NCBI GenBank assembly: GCA_963204915.1
Contig: CAUJHS010000022.1
Location: forward strand, 310,001 to 374,000
Direction of reading: 5' to 3'
DNA from: Planctomycetota bacterium
GTDB taxonomy: Bacteria; Planctomycetota; Planctomycetia; Pirellulales; Pirellulaceae
Length of the DNA: 64,000 bases
In this document: positions 27,212 through 36,128 of the stretch, piece after piece
How the letters are laid out: every line of letters starts with the position of its first letter
How positions within the stretch are numbered: position 1 is the stretch's first letter
Notes under the pieces: generated by a model
The model's input: the letters and a program-made list of their open reading frames with translations, nothing else
What the model was told of the DNA's origin: nothing
The model's database searches: none
Program-made: the position numbers and the translations under genes

Positions 27212-27226
27212 CACTCGCGGAGCGAG
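27212..27226. repeat. 15-bp copy of the ACTCGCGGAGCGAG palindrome
   Basis: CACTCGCGGAGCGAG here is identical to the core of the palindrome at 17784-17804 (matching 17786-17800). It lies in the aceE-aceF spacer, 42 bp before aceF, and the remaining arms are not conserved. Confidence 0.6.
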
Positions 27227-27268
27227 CGACCTTTTTGCATTTCTACCCTTTGAACACCGCAACAACTC

Positions 27269-28798
27269 ATGGCTGAAGTGAAACTCCCCGAGATCGGCGA
27301 AGGAATCGAGTCGGGCGATGTCCTGGAAGTGTTTGTCAAAGAGGGCGACATCGTCGAAAAGGGGCAAGGCCTGGTCGAACTAGAAACCGACAAGGCGACC
27401 ATCGTCGTCGATAGCACGCACGCCGGCAAAATCACGAAGCTGCACGTTTCGGAAGGCGACACCGTCAAAATCGGCCAAGCCATTGTCACCATTGAAGCGG
27501 GCAGCGAGTCCGCCGAGGAAGAGAAGCCGGCTGCAAAGTCGCCACCGCAGGAAGAAGCGCCAACCGCTAAGGAAAACAAACAAGAGCCCGCGGCGGAAGA
27601 GGCTGAAAGTCGCGAGGAAAGCCAAGCCGCGCCCACGGACAGCGACGACGCCGAACCGCTGGAAGAACAAAAGGAGAAACCAGGCCCGGCTCCTGTGGTG
27701 AAGAAATTCGAGGCGCCCAAGGAAGAAAAGGAGGCCGTCAAGCAACGTCAGGCGGTTCCCTCAGATCGAGAACGGGAAGATCGCCGCGCCGAGAGCAAGC
27801 CGCTGCGGACGCAACCCTTGGCTCACACCGAAGCCGAGCAAAGCGACGTGGTTGTGCCGGCCAGTCCAGCAGTGCGCCGGTTCGCACGCGAAGTCGGAGT
27901 CAACCTGGCCGAAGTGACCGGCACCGGCGACGGCGGGCGCATTACCCGGGAAGACGTGCTGGAAGCCGTGCGCGGCGCAAGTCAAACGCATCGCAGCAAC
28001 GGGGGAAATGCAGCTTCGGCCAAACCGCCTGCCGCACACACTGAAACTTCGGAGCCCACCACTGCCCGAGGCGATCAAAGCAGAGACAACTGGGGGCCGG
28101 TGCGCGTGGAAAAGCTTCCGCGGATCCGCCGCACGATTGCCGATCGCATGCACCAATCGTGGTCGACCATTCCGCGCGTCACCAACTTCGACGACGCGGA
28201 TGTCACCGAGTTGGAAAAGATCCGGCAGGCCAGCAAGGCCGACTACGCCGCGGCAGGCGTCAAGTTGACCACGATGCCGTTCGTCGTCAAATCGGTAGCG
28301 CAAGCGCTGCGGGCCAACCCGCTGCTGAACGCCACGATCGACCTGGAAAGCGGTCAAATCGTTTACAAGGAGTATTACAACATTGGCATCGCAGTCGATA
28401 CGGACCGTGGCCTGGTGGTGCCGTCGCTGCGAAACGCCGATCAATTATCGATTTCCGAAATCGCCCGCGAAGTCGCCGCACTGGCCGACCGCGTACGCGA
28501 CGGCCGGTTCGATCCCAAGGATACGCAAGGCAGCACATTCACCATTAGCAATATGGGCGCCATCGGCGGATCGTACTCCACCCCGGTGATCAATTTGCCG
28601 GAAGTGGCCATTCTCCTCATTGGCCGCTCGCGGAAGATGCCGATCGTGCGCGCCGGAGATGAGATCGCCGTGCGGCTCATGATGCCGCTGAGCTTGTCGT
28701 ATGATCATCGCCTGGTGGACGGCGCCGTAGCGGCTCGTTTCCTGAACGACGTGATTTCCTACCTCGAGGCGCCGAGCCGTTTGCTGCTGGCGCCGTAA
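27269..28798 (+). CDS. aceF: Pyruvate dehydrogenase E2, dihydrolipoyllysine acetyltransferase
   Basis: E2 forms the core of the pyruvate dehydrogenase complex and transfers acetyl from its lipoyl arm to CoA. Domains in this 509-residue chain: one lipoyl domain (about 1-75) with the modified Lys42 in ETDKATIVVD, a long Glu/Pro/Ala/Lys linker, an E1/E3-binding domain (VRRFAREVGVNLAEVTGTG), another flexible linker, and the catalytic domain ending in YDHRLVDGAVAARF with His480 and Asp484. Only one lipoyl domain is present, compared with three in E. coli. ATG 27269 gives the usual start AEVKLPEIGEG. Confidence 0.95.
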   Translation: MAEVKLPEIGEGIESGDVLEVFVKEGDIVEKGQGLVELETDKATIVVDSTHAGKITKLHVSEGDTVKIGQAIVTIEAGSESAEEEKPAAKSPPQEEAPTAKENKQEPAAEEAESREESQAAPTDSDDAEPLEEQKEKPGPAPVVKKFEAPKEEKEAVKQRQAVPSDREREDRRAESKPLRTQPLAHTEAEQSDVVVPASPAVRRFAREVGVNLAEVTGTGDGGRITREDVLEAVRGASQTHRSNGGNAASAKPPAAHTETSEPTTARGDQSRDNWGPVRVEKLPRIRRTIADRMHQSWSTIPRVTNFDDADVTELEKIRQASKADYAAAGVKLTTMPFVVKSVAQALRANPLLNATIDLESGQIVYKEYYNIGIAVDTDRGLVVPSLRNADQLSISEIAREVAALADRVRDGRFDPKDTQGSTFTISNMGAIGGSYSTPVINLPEVAILLIGRSRKMPIVRAGDEIAVRLMMPLSLSYDHRLVDGAVAARFLNDVISYLEAPSRLLLAP

Positions 28799-28852
28799 CC
28801 GCCCGTTCCAAGCGACCCTCCTCACAAAGCGGCAAACTCGCTTGGAAATTCC

Positions 28853-28877
28853 AGAGCCGGCTCGTCGCGCCGGCTCT
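28853..28877 (+). terminator. Hairpin after aceF, possible weak terminator
   Basis: AGAGCCGGC (28853-28861) pairs with GCCGGCTCT (28869-28877) around a 7-nt loop and is followed by only TTG. It lies 55 bp past aceF and 19 bp before the cutA start. Without a U-tract it may only attenuate or stabilise the aceF transcript. Confidence 0.4.
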
Positions 28878-28895
28878 TTGCCTGTGGGCAATACC

Positions 28896-29219
28896 ATGAC
28901 CAGCGCCATCCAAGTCGTTACAACGTTATCTACAAAAGCCGACGCCGAAAAACTCGCACAGGCGTTGGTCGAACGCCGCCTCGCGGCGTGCGTGCAGGTC
29001 AGCGGTCCGGTTGCTAGTTGTTACCGTTGGCAAGGCGCCATCGAAACGGCGGAAGAATGGGTTTGTACGATCAAGACCCGCCAAGACCTTTACCCGCAGC
29101 TGGAAGCAGCCCTGCGCGAGTTGCACCCTTATCAAACGCCTGAAATCCTGGCCCTGCCCGTTGTCGCAGGGCTTGAGGACTACCTGCACTGGTTGGAACA
29201 GGAAACCAGGCAACCCTAG
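28896..29219 (+). CDS. cutA: CutA1 divalent ion tolerance protein
   Basis: CutA1 is a small trimeric cytoplasmic protein linked to copper tolerance in E. coli; its exact role is unsettled. The 107-residue protein has the family order: IQVVTTLSTKADAEKLAQAL, LAACVQVSGPVASCYRWQG, EEWVCTIKTRQDLYPQLEA, and the signature HPYQTPEILALPV. ATG 28896 is the conserved start; an ATG 18 codons upstream lies in the hairpin region and is unlikely. It follows the pyruvate dehydrogenase genes by about 100 bp. Confidence 0.92.
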   Translation: MTSAIQVVTTLSTKADAEKLAQALVERRLAACVQVSGPVASCYRWQGAIETAEEWVCTIKTRQDLYPQLEAALRELHPYQTPEILALPVVAGLEDYLHWLEQETRQP

Positions 29220-29300
29220 CCCAGAGCCGCAGGCGCATTGCGACAGGCGGATTGAAGCACTAGGTCAATCCGCATTTTGTCATCGCGCATCCGCACGAAG

Positions 29301-30743
29301 CTAAACTTGTTCGGGCACGACGAACGGCGCCCGGTACTTGCGGGTTAGCAGTGCGTTGGCTTCGTCGTCGTTTTCAAAACGCTCGGTTTTGGCGTTGAAC
29401 GTCAACGTGCGGCCGAGGTCGTAAGTCGTCTCGTCCAGGTTGATTTTCACGGCCTTGAGGTTTTCGCGCAAGTTATTGAAAGCCTCGACGACCTGCTTGT
29501 TATCGCCGATGGATTGCGCTTGTTTGCTGAACGGTTGCGACTCGCCGAGCCGGTACGAAATGTTGCCCAAGTGGCACAGGGCGCTGGAGTAGTGGCCCAC
29601 TTCAGCGTCGGCGTTAATATCCTCGGGCTTGCGGCTGCGCATGGCGGCAATAAAGCTGCCGAACGAACCGCCCGGTGTGACGTGGGCCTCTTCGCCCTTA
29701 ATTGGCTCCGCAGCGCCGCCATTGTTGGGATAAAACTTGCCGTCGCGAATCACGCCTTCGGTGGTGTAGTACTCATTGGCCACCTTTTGCGGCGGAGCAC
29801 CCTCTTTGGCCACCAGGCCGCGAGTCTCAAACACGAGCAGCGTGTCGCCATAGTCGTAAACGGCCAGCTGCATGTTCGGCGTTTGGCCTTGATCTTCTTC
29901 GCCCGGCAAGAAGCGGCCGCCTAAGCTCCACACGCTCTTGGGAAGGGTGGCGTCTTTGATCGCCCAGCGGGCGACGTCCATTTCATGCACGCCTTGGTTG
30001 CCGGTGTCGCCATTGCCGAAGTCCCAGAACCAGTGCCAGTTATAGTGCACCAGGTTGCCGTGGTAAGGCTGTTCGGGCGCGGGGCCAAGCCACAAATTGA
30101 AGTCGAGATGCTTAGGCGGATTCTCGACCTTCTTCATGCCAATGCTCCAGCGCGGCTTGCAACAATAGCCCTTGGAGACGAGCAGCTTGCCGTATTTTCC
30201 CGAATGAATTGCCGCGATCTCGCGGGCGCGGCCTTCGCTGCTGCGTTGCTGGGTGCCATGCTGCACCACACGGTTGTACTTTTTCGCCGCTTCGGCCACT
30301 TGGCGGCCTTCGAACACATTGTGGCTGATCGGCTTTTCGATGTAGGCGTCTTTGCCGGCCTGGCAGGCCCACACGCCAATGAGCGAGTGCCAATGGTTGC
30401 ACGTAGCGACAGAAACAGCGTCTAAGTTTTTGTCTTCCAGCGCTTCCCTTACGTCCTGCACGCATTTGGGCGTGTTGCCAGCGCGGTCTTGCACCTTTTT
30501 GGTGCGCGAGGCGAACAAACTGCTATCGGGATCAATGAGATACGCGACTTCGACATTCTTCATGCCGACAAATTCGTCGATGTGCGCGCCGCCTCGGCCG
30601 TTAATGCCCGCCACGCCCACGCGAATTGTGTCGTTGGCGCCAATCACCCGACCCGACGCCTTGGTGCCGGCCACGGTAAACAGAGGAAACACGGCGCTGG
30701 CCGCGGTCGCTTTGACAAACGTTCGACGTGTCAACTTGGACAT
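29301..30743 (-). CDS. Gfo/Idh/MocA family oxidoreductase with Tat signal
   Basis: The 480-residue protein starts with a twin-arginine signal (KLTRRTFVKATAASAVFPLF), so it is exported with its NAD(P) bound, typical of the very numerous planctomycete members. The Rossmann domain has IRVGVAGINGRGGAHIDEF with a modified dinucleotide loop, and the catalytic Lys lies in AYIEKPISHN. The C-terminal domain includes HYNWHWFWDFGNGDTGNQGVH and DVARWAIKD. These enzymes oxidise or rearrange sugars and inositols; the substrate is unknown. ATG 30743 has AAGGAG upstream. It stands alone and is transcribed divergently from cdsA. Confidence 0.9.
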   Translation of the reverse strand: MSKLTRRTFVKATAASAVFPLFTVAGTKASGRVIGANDTIRVGVAGINGRGGAHIDEFVGMKNVEVAYLIDPDSSLFASRTKKVQDRAGNTPKCVQDVREALEDKNLDAVSVATCNHWHSLIGVWACQAGKDAYIEKPISHNVFEGRQVAEAAKKYNRVVQHGTQQRSSEGRAREIAAIHSGKYGKLLVSKGYCCKPRWSIGMKKVENPPKHLDFNLWLGPAPEQPYHGNLVHYNWHWFWDFGNGDTGNQGVHEMDVARWAIKDATLPKSVWSLGGRFLPGEEDQGQTPNMQLAVYDYGDTLLVFETRGLVAKEGAPPQKVANEYYTTEGVIRDGKFYPNNGGAAEPIKGEEAHVTPGGSFGSFIAAMRSRKPEDINADAEVGHYSSALCHLGNISYRLGESQPFSKQAQSIGDNKQVVEAFNNLRENLKAVKINLDETTYDLGRTLTFNAKTERFENDDEANALLTRKYRAPFVVPEQV

Positions 30744-31011
30744 GGCACACTCCTTGTTAAGATGGAAAAAGGTGGGAAGGGGTAGACGGACGGCGTGACG
30801 GGCCGCAGTCGGGAATGCGCAAACTGCGGCTGCATTACAACACACCCGACGCCAGAAGTCCAGATTTTTCGCTGTCGTTTCTTTCCTTTCACCCTTGCAG
30901 ATCGCACGCGAATCTGACCTACTTGAACCCCAATGAACCGGCGGAATCGAGCTGCGGCGTTTCTGATCATGTCGGCAGGCGGCATTCCGGGTCCAACTAC
31001 TTGAGCGCTGC

Positions 31012-32040
31012 ATGACCGTTCTTGAATCCCTTCAGGCTTTGGCCGAACGTTTCGCCGTTCTGACCGGGATGACGCCGCGCTCGGCCTGGTTTCTGGCCGC
31101 CATGATTGTCGCGCTCACGGGCGGAACGGTCATCCGCATCATTTGGCGGGCTTTCCACCCCACGCCGCAAGCCACCCGTCTTCTTGACAGTCTCAAAACA
31201 TGGTGGGCGTTGATCGTGGTGCTCGTTGCCGCGGTCAGCCTGGGGCGAACCGGCCTCGCCTTGGCGTTTGGCGTTCTCAGTACTTTGGCGCTGGGCGAGT
31301 TTATGCGCGTCCAGCCGCCGGAACTGGCTCCCCGGGCGGTGAGGGCGTTCGCCTATTTGCTGATTCCCTTGCAGTATTTGGCGATCTGGCTGAACTGGGA
31401 GCCGCTGTTCTTTGTGTTCGTGCCGCTTGCCACGATGATCGTGCTTCCGGCGGTGCGCATGGCGTCGGCGTCAACGCAGGGGTTTTGGACCTCGGTCGGC
31501 GTGGTGCAGTGGTCGCTTCTGATCAGCGTCTACGGCCTTTCGCATGCCGCGTGTTTTCCGACTCTGCCGGAGTCGAGCAATCCTGTGGGAGGCGCCGCCG
31601 GGTGGCTGCTATTCCTGCTGGTAATGACCGAAGCCAATGATATGGCGCAAGCTTTGACGGGTCGCGCGTTCGGCCGGCGTAAAGCCACCCCGAAACTGTC
31701 GCCGAACAAAACCTGGGAAGGCTTCTTCGGCGGCGGCGCCACGTCGATCCTGCTCGCTGTTCTCTTGGCTCCGTGGATTACCCCGCTGGCGAGAACGCCT
31801 GAGCGCTGGGGCGATTCGCCGTGGTTGAACATCCCCTTTTTCCCCGCGGTCCTGGCGGGCACAATAATTGCATCAGGAGGGATCGTCGGCGACTTGATGA
31901 TGTCGGCCTGTAAGCGTGATCGGGGCGTCAAAGATTTTGGAACACTGCTGCCCGGGCACGGGGGCGTGCTCGACCGCTTTGACAGTTTGACGATCACGGC
32001 GCCGTTGTTTTTTCACTTTGTCCGATTCCTTGATTACTAA
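31012..32040 (+). CDS. cdsA: Phosphatidate cytidylyltransferase
   Basis: CdsA makes CDP-diacylglycerol, the branch point for bacterial phospholipids. The 342-residue integral membrane protein has about eight helices and both diagnostic regions: PKLSPNKTWEGFFGGG and the C-terminal signature KRDRGVKDFGTLLPGHGGVLDRFDSL, shown here as DRGVKDFGTLLPGHGG then DRFDSL. It is longer at the N-terminus than E. coli CdsA, with an extra soluble lead (ESLQALAERFAVLTG). ATG 31012 is used. The next gene encodes a CDP-alcohol phosphatidyltransferase that would use its product, so the pair makes phospholipid head groups together. Confidence 0.93.
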   Translation: MTVLESLQALAERFAVLTGMTPRSAWFLAAMIVALTGGTVIRIIWRAFHPTPQATRLLDSLKTWWALIVVLVAAVSLGRTGLALAFGVLSTLALGEFMRVQPPELAPRAVRAFAYLLIPLQYLAIWLNWEPLFFVFVPLATMIVLPAVRMASASTQGFWTSVGVVQWSLLISVYGLSHAACFPTLPESSNPVGGAAGWLLFLLVMTEANDMAQALTGRAFGRRKATPKLSPNKTWEGFFGGGATSILLAVLLAPWITPLARTPERWGDSPWLNIPFFPAVLAGTIIASGGIVGDLMMSACKRDRGVKDFGTLLPGHGGVLDRFDSLTITAPLFFHFVRFLDY

Positions 32041-32186
32041 CGCCATGAATTACAAACGGCAATCGCCATAACGGGGCGATGGCAGTCGCCTAAGTTCTTT
32101 GGCAACCAACGTCGTTACCGACGATTCGCCAGGAAATTCGACGCACACGACGCACGGCGGCGCGGAGTTGGCGCAACACAACCATC

Positions 32187-32786
32187 ATGCAGAACTCACC
32201 GCCGGCGCCCACCGGTTTCATGCAATTCGTGAATGTCCCCAACGCCATCAGCGTCACGCGGCTCTTGACCGCGCCGGGCGTTGTCGTGCTTGCGTCACAG
32301 GGCTGGTCGATGGCGTTCCTCGCGTTGTCGCTGGTGCTCCTGATGACCGACTGGGTGGACGGCCGAATCGCCCGGGCTTGGAATCAACAAACGACGTTCG
32401 GCGCCCGGCTGGACGCGTTTTCGGATGTCGCGATTTATGCGTGCATCGCCTGGGGCGTGTATTTGCTGGAGCGCGACATTTTCTGGGGCGAGCGCTACTG
32501 GCTGGCGACCCTCCTTGGTACGTATGTACTTTCCATGGCGGTTTGCTTTGGCAAGTTCGGTTGCCTGCCGAACTACCATACACGCATGTCAAAGATTTCG
32601 TGGTTCTTAGTGACGGTCGGCGTCGCTGCGTTGATTCTTGACATTTCGCTGTGGCCGCTGCGTTTAGCGTTTGTTACGGTGATTCTGGCGAACCTGGAGT
32701 CGATCGCCATGACGTTCCTGCTGCGAGAATGGCGGTCCGACATTCCCACCTTAGCCCACGCCGTTCAAGAGTCGAAACCGAACTAA
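32187..32786 (+). CDS. CDP-alcohol phosphatidyltransferase (PgsA/PssA class)
   Basis: This 199-residue membrane enzyme would replace CMP of CDP-diacylglycerol by an alcohol such as glycerol-3-phosphate or serine. The catalytic signature D-x2-DG-x2-AR-x8-G-x3-D-x3-D is complete: DWVDGRIARAWN, then FGARLDAFSD. The start NVPNAISVTRLLTAPGVV is the family's first helix. Which alcohol is used cannot be decided; the N-terminus is PgsA-like. It follows cdsA by 146 bp. ATG 32187 is assumed; ATG 32220 (MQFVNVPNAIS) is an equally plausible start. Confidence 0.88.
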   Translation: MQNSPPAPTGFMQFVNVPNAISVTRLLTAPGVVVLASQGWSMAFLALSLVLLMTDWVDGRIARAWNQQTTFGARLDAFSDVAIYACIAWGVYLLERDIFWGERYWLATLLGTYVLSMAVCFGKFGCLPNYHTRMSKISWFLVTVGVAALILDISLWPLRLAFVTVILANLESIAMTFLLREWRSDIPTLAHAVQESKPN

Positions 32787-32822
32787 GGAGAATTCGACCA
32801 ACGTTTCGAAGGAAAGGAAGCG

Positions 32823-33671
32823 ATGCTCAAGATCCTTCATATTTCCGATATTCACTTTGGCCCTCCTTATGTGCCCAAGGTGGGGCAAGCGCTTCTGCGC
32901 ATCGCGCCCGCCCTGGAGCCGCATGTGATCGTGGCGAGCGGCGACTTCACGCAACGCGCCACGCGCGAGCAGTTTCAAGAGGCGCGGGCCTTTCTCGATC
33001 AACTTCCTAAGTTGCCGGTGATCGTAACGCCAGGGAACCATGATGTTCCGCTGTACCGCTTTACGGAACGCTGGTTTAACCCTTACGAGCTTTACCAGGA
33101 ATACATTCACAAAGACCTGGACTACGTGTACCGCATGGACGGCGCGGTGTTTGTTTCCATCAACTCAACCTCGCCAAGACGCTCGATTGTGAACGGACGC
33201 ATTCACTTGGAGCAGCTTGATTTCGTGGCCCAGGCGTTTCGAGATGCGCCCGAAGACGCCGTGCGCATCATCGTGTCCCACCATCACTTCGCCCCGGCCC
33301 CTGATTATGAAGGAGGCAATGTCATGCCCAAGGCCAAGCGGGCCATGAACTGCTTCAATGATCTGGGGGTCGAAATGATCCTCGGCGGCCACTTGCACCG
33401 GGCGTACATTGGCAACTCGCTCGATATTTATCCCGGGAAACACCGAGAGCGCGGGGTCATTATCGTGCAGTGCGGCACGTCGACCTCGCGCCGCGGCCGA
33501 GCGCGCGAACGCGAAAAGAACTCGTTCAACATGATCTGGATCGACGAGAAGATGGTCCGCATCACGCACTACATGTACTTCGACGAAGAAGACGGCTTCG
33601 CCCCCGTCAGCCGGCACCTGTTCGCACGGCCCGGCCGTCGCTTTGTCGAAGCGACGCCAATCCACCTTTAA
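32823..33671 (+). CDS. Calcineurin-like metallophosphoesterase (CpdA/Icc type)
   Basis: The 282-residue protein has every motif of the two-metal phosphoesterase fold: SDIHFG (Asp9, His11), VIVASGDFTQRAT, VTPGNHDVPLY, IVSHHHFAP and ILGGHLHRAY. These ligate two metals and hydrolyse phosphodiesters; relatives include CpdA cAMP phosphodiesterase, but substrate specificity varies and is not evident here. ATG 32823 follows GAAAGGAAGCG. The gene follows the phosphatidyltransferase after 36 bp and may be in the same operon. Its stop codon overlaps the stop of the carbonic anhydrase-like gene on the other strand (TTAA at 33668-33671). Confidence 0.9.
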   Translation: MLKILHISDIHFGPPYVPKVGQALLRIAPALEPHVIVASGDFTQRATREQFQEARAFLDQLPKLPVIVTPGNHDVPLYRFTERWFNPYELYQEYIHKDLDYVYRMDGAVFVSINSTSPRRSIVNGRIHLEQLDFVAQAFRDAPEDAVRIIVSHHHFAPAPDYEGGNVMPKAKRAMNCFNDLGVEMILGGHLHRAYIGNSLDIYPGKHRERGVIIVQCGTSTSRRGRAREREKNSFNMIWIDEKMVRITHYMYFDEEDGFAPVSRHLFARPGRRFVEATPIHL

Positions 33672-34207
33672 TCAGGGGCCGGCCCCTGATCGTGGGCCTG
33701 CCCCGCGCGGAACGCCTGCGCCGCAGCGACATAATGCTCCGCCGCATGGCGAATGCGCGCCTGGTCGCGCTCTTCACAAACTCGTCGAATTTTTGCCGGC
33801 GCGCCCATGACCACCGAGCCAGGCGGAATTTCCATGCCTTCCAGCACCACGGCGCCGACCGCCACGAGGCTTCCCTGGCCCACGCGGGCGCCGTTCATCA
33901 CCACCGCCCGCATGCCAATCATCACGTCATCTTCGACGGTGGCGCCATGGACAATGGCGCCGTGGCCGAGCGTCACCCGGTCGCCCAACGTACAGGGAAA
34001 ACCAGGATCGGCGTGCAGTATGCATCCGTCCTGAATGTTCGTCTCGGCGCCGATCACAATCTTTTCCACGTCGCCGCGAATCACCGCTTGAAACCAAACG
34101 CTGGACCGCGGGCCCATCGTCACATCGCCCAGCACCACGGCGCCCGGCGCAATCCACGCCGTGGCGTCCACCTGTTGCGGACGAAACGCAGTCGGAAAGT
34201 CCCTCAT
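33668..34207 (-). CDS. Gamma-carbonic anhydrase family protein (YrdA/PaaY type)
   Basis: The 179-residue protein is a left-handed beta-helix built of hexapeptide repeats (for example GDVTMGPRSSVWFQAVIRGD, then TNIQDGCILHAD). The three metal-binding histidines of the family are present in CILHAD and LGHGAIVHGA. Whether it hydrates CO2 or acts as a thioesterase-like protein cannot be told. A Shine-Dalgarno GAGGAGA precedes ATG 34207. It is divergent from the amidase gene and overlaps the phosphoesterase gene by 4 bp at their ends. Confidence 0.9.
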   Translation of the reverse strand: MRDFPTAFRPQQVDATAWIAPGAVVLGDVTMGPRSSVWFQAVIRGDVEKIVIGAETNIQDGCILHADPGFPCTLGDRVTLGHGAIVHGATVEDDVMIGMRAVVMNGARVGQGSLVAVGAVVLEGMEIPPGSVVMGAPAKIRRVCEERDQARIRHAAEHYVAAAQAFRAGQAHDQGPAPD

Positions 34208-34342
34208 AGGAAAATCTCCTCAACCCCCGGGAAGACGCACGAACCGATTGAACCATGTTGGTTGAAAACGAGCTGACGCGTAAGATGTCCGACAAGTATA
34301 CCTTGTTTGGTCTAATGAACTCTCTTTGGCGATGCTCTGACC

Positions 34343-35674
34343 ATGTCCCTTGTTCACAGTTTGGGCGAAGCCGCGGCGCGGCTTCAGCGCGCCGACACGA
34401 CGCCCACCGCACTTTTGAACGAATGCCTTGAACGCATTCATGCCTGGGAAAAGACCATCCATGCTTGGGTATGCCTGGATGAAGACCGCGCTCGGCGTGA
34501 AGCGCAGCGGCTGGGCGAGGAACTCGCGTCCGGTAAACCACCCCGTAGTCCGCTGCATGGCGTCCCCGTTGGAATCAAAGACATTTTCGATGTGGCCGGT
34601 TTGCCGACGCAAGCCGGGTCGCCGCTCCTGCGAGGAAATGTCGCGACGCGCGACGCCGCGCTCGTGGCTCGGCTGCGCCAGGCCGGCGCGGTCATTGTCG
34701 GCAAAACCGTCACTACAGAGTTCGCGTGTTTTGATCCTTCGCCCACGTGCAATCCGTGGCGCGTCACCCATACTCCCGGCGGATCAAGCAGCGGGTCGGC
34801 GGCTGCGCTCGCCACGGGAATGTGCTTCGCGGCGCTCGGCTCGCAGACCGGCGGTTCGATCACGCGACCCGCGTCCTATTGCGGTGTGTGCGGCTTAAAG
34901 CCCACCTTCGGCGCACTGAGCTTGCAGGGCGTCACTCCTGTGAGTTTTCACTTGGACCACCCCGGCCCGATGGCGCGCACGGTGGACGATCTGACGATTC
35001 TTTGGCGCCTCCTGAGTGGCGAGGAGGGGCCCGACGCGCATTCCGAAAGTCGACCCACGCCGCCGCGCATTGGTCTGTTGGGCGAGTTTTTCGACGAGCG
35101 CGCCGATGCCGCGGTTCGAGCCGCCACGCAAGACGCCATGCAGCGACTAGCGCAATCCGGCGCTCAGATCAAGCCGTTGCCTCTCCCCCGAGACTTCCTG
35201 GAAGTCCATTCCAATCATCGCCGCATCATGGCGGTTGAAGCCGCCGAACATCATCGCTGGCAATACCACGCCCACAGCGATCAGTACGGACCGAACATGT
35301 CCGCGCTGATTGAAGAAGGATTGTCGATCACCGCGGTCGACTATGCGGCGGCGCTCAAGTTTCAAACCACGTTCCGCCACGAAGCCATGGACTTATTGAC
35401 CGAGGTTGACGTTTTGGCGACCTCCGCCACACCCACGCCAGCCCCCGGCAGCTTGGAAACCACGGGCGATCCGGCGTTTAACTCGCCTTGGTCCTTGGCG
35501 GGGCTGCCAACGGTTTGCTTTCCTTGCGGAGTTTCCCCGGAAGGTCTTCCGTGTGGGTTGCAACTGATCGGCCGGTGGCGGGGAGAGGAGCCCTTGCTGG
35601 AAGCGGCCCGCTGGTGTGAGAAGGTCCTGGAGTTTCAGAACCGGCCGTCGAGCGAAGAAACCATTCCGGGTTAA
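34343..35674 (+). CDS. Amidase signature family hydrolase
   Basis: The 443-residue enzyme has the Ser-cisSer-Lys triad of amidases: Lys in GVPVGIKDIFDV, the cis-Ser in GGSSSGSAAALA, and the nucleophile in GSQTGGSITRPASYCGV. The C-terminal part (SLAGLPTVCFPCGVSPEGLP, then LQLIGRWRGEE) is also typical. It hydrolyses an amide, but the substrate is unknown. Although gatB lies 450 bp downstream, this protein is not a convincing GatA: GatA usually has a GSDTGGSIRQPA block and is nearer 480-490 residues. A generic amidase is the better call. ATG 34343 is the natural start. Confidence 0.87.
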   Translation: MSLVHSLGEAAARLQRADTTPTALLNECLERIHAWEKTIHAWVCLDEDRARREAQRLGEELASGKPPRSPLHGVPVGIKDIFDVAGLPTQAGSPLLRGNVATRDAALVARLRQAGAVIVGKTVTTEFACFDPSPTCNPWRVTHTPGGSSSGSAAALATGMCFAALGSQTGGSITRPASYCGVCGLKPTFGALSLQGVTPVSFHLDHPGPMARTVDDLTILWRLLSGEEGPDAHSESRPTPPRIGLLGEFFDERADAAVRAATQDAMQRLAQSGAQIKPLPLPRDFLEVHSNHRRIMAVEAAEHHRWQYHAHSDQYGPNMSALIEEGLSITAVDYAAALKFQTTFRHEAMDLLTEVDVLATSATPTPAPGSLETTGDPAFNSPWSLAGLPTVCFPCGVSPEGLPCGLQLIGRWRGEEPLLEAARWCEKVLEFQNRPSSEETIPG

Positions 35675-35713
35675 GGGCTCGTTGGCGTGCGAGCGTCTAC
35701 CCGACCCGCCGCG

Positions 35714-35741
35714 CGGCCGGCCGTGCGAGAACGGCCGGCCG
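35714..35741. repeat. Perfect 11-bp inverted repeat between convergent genes
   Basis: CGGCCGGCCGT at 35714-35724 pairs exactly with ACGGCCGGCCG at 35731-35741, loop GCGAGA. It lies 40 bp after the amidase stop and 20 bp past the end of the Lys/Ala-rich gene on the other strand. Very GC-rich and without T-tracts, it could block read-through from both sides or be a dispersed palindrome. Confidence 0.65.
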
Positions 35742-35760
35742 TGCCGCAGCGGTGGTATCC

Positions 35761-35871
35761 TTACTTCTTCTTTTTAGCCGGCTTGGCGGCGGGCTTGGCA
35801 GCGGGCTTGGAGCCTTTGGCCTTGGGGCTGGCTTTCTTCGCCGTCGAAGCCGCTTTCTTTTTCTCTGCCAT
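35761..35871 (-). CDS. 36-residue Lys/Ala/Pro-rich basic peptide, histone H1 tail-like
   Basis: On the minus strand ATG 35871 opens a 36-codon gene: MAEKKKAASTAKKASPKAKG, then SKPAAKPAAKPAKKKK and TAA. GGAGACAAGG just upstream is a good ribosome binding site. One third of the residues are Lys, with Ala and Pro making most of the rest, and there are no aromatic or Cys residues. This composition matches histone H1 C-terminal tails and the bacterial HC1/HC2-type DNA-binding proteins, so binding nucleic acid is likely. Whether it is an independent protein or a reduced copy of a longer one is open. A strong hairpin closes the region downstream. Confidence 0.7.
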   Translation of the reverse strand: MAEKKKAASTAKKASPKAKGSKPAAKPAAKPAKKKK

Positions 35872-36128
35872 GAACCTTGTCTCCCGTAGAGGGCCACCTT
35901 TGCGGAAACGGGTAAGCAGCCTAATCACTTACCGACAACATTTCCACAGTGCTATCATGATAGCACTTCGCGCACCGTTGACTAGACTTTTTCCCCAGTT
36001 TGCGCAAATTTCTTCAAGAATTGTCAAAGGCCCACACATCCCTGCTCCCGCCTGGGCACGGTACAATCGCGAGCGTGGCCGAGCGGCGGAGCCGACGGCT
36101 CAGTTGATCCAAGCTTTGGGAGATCCAG

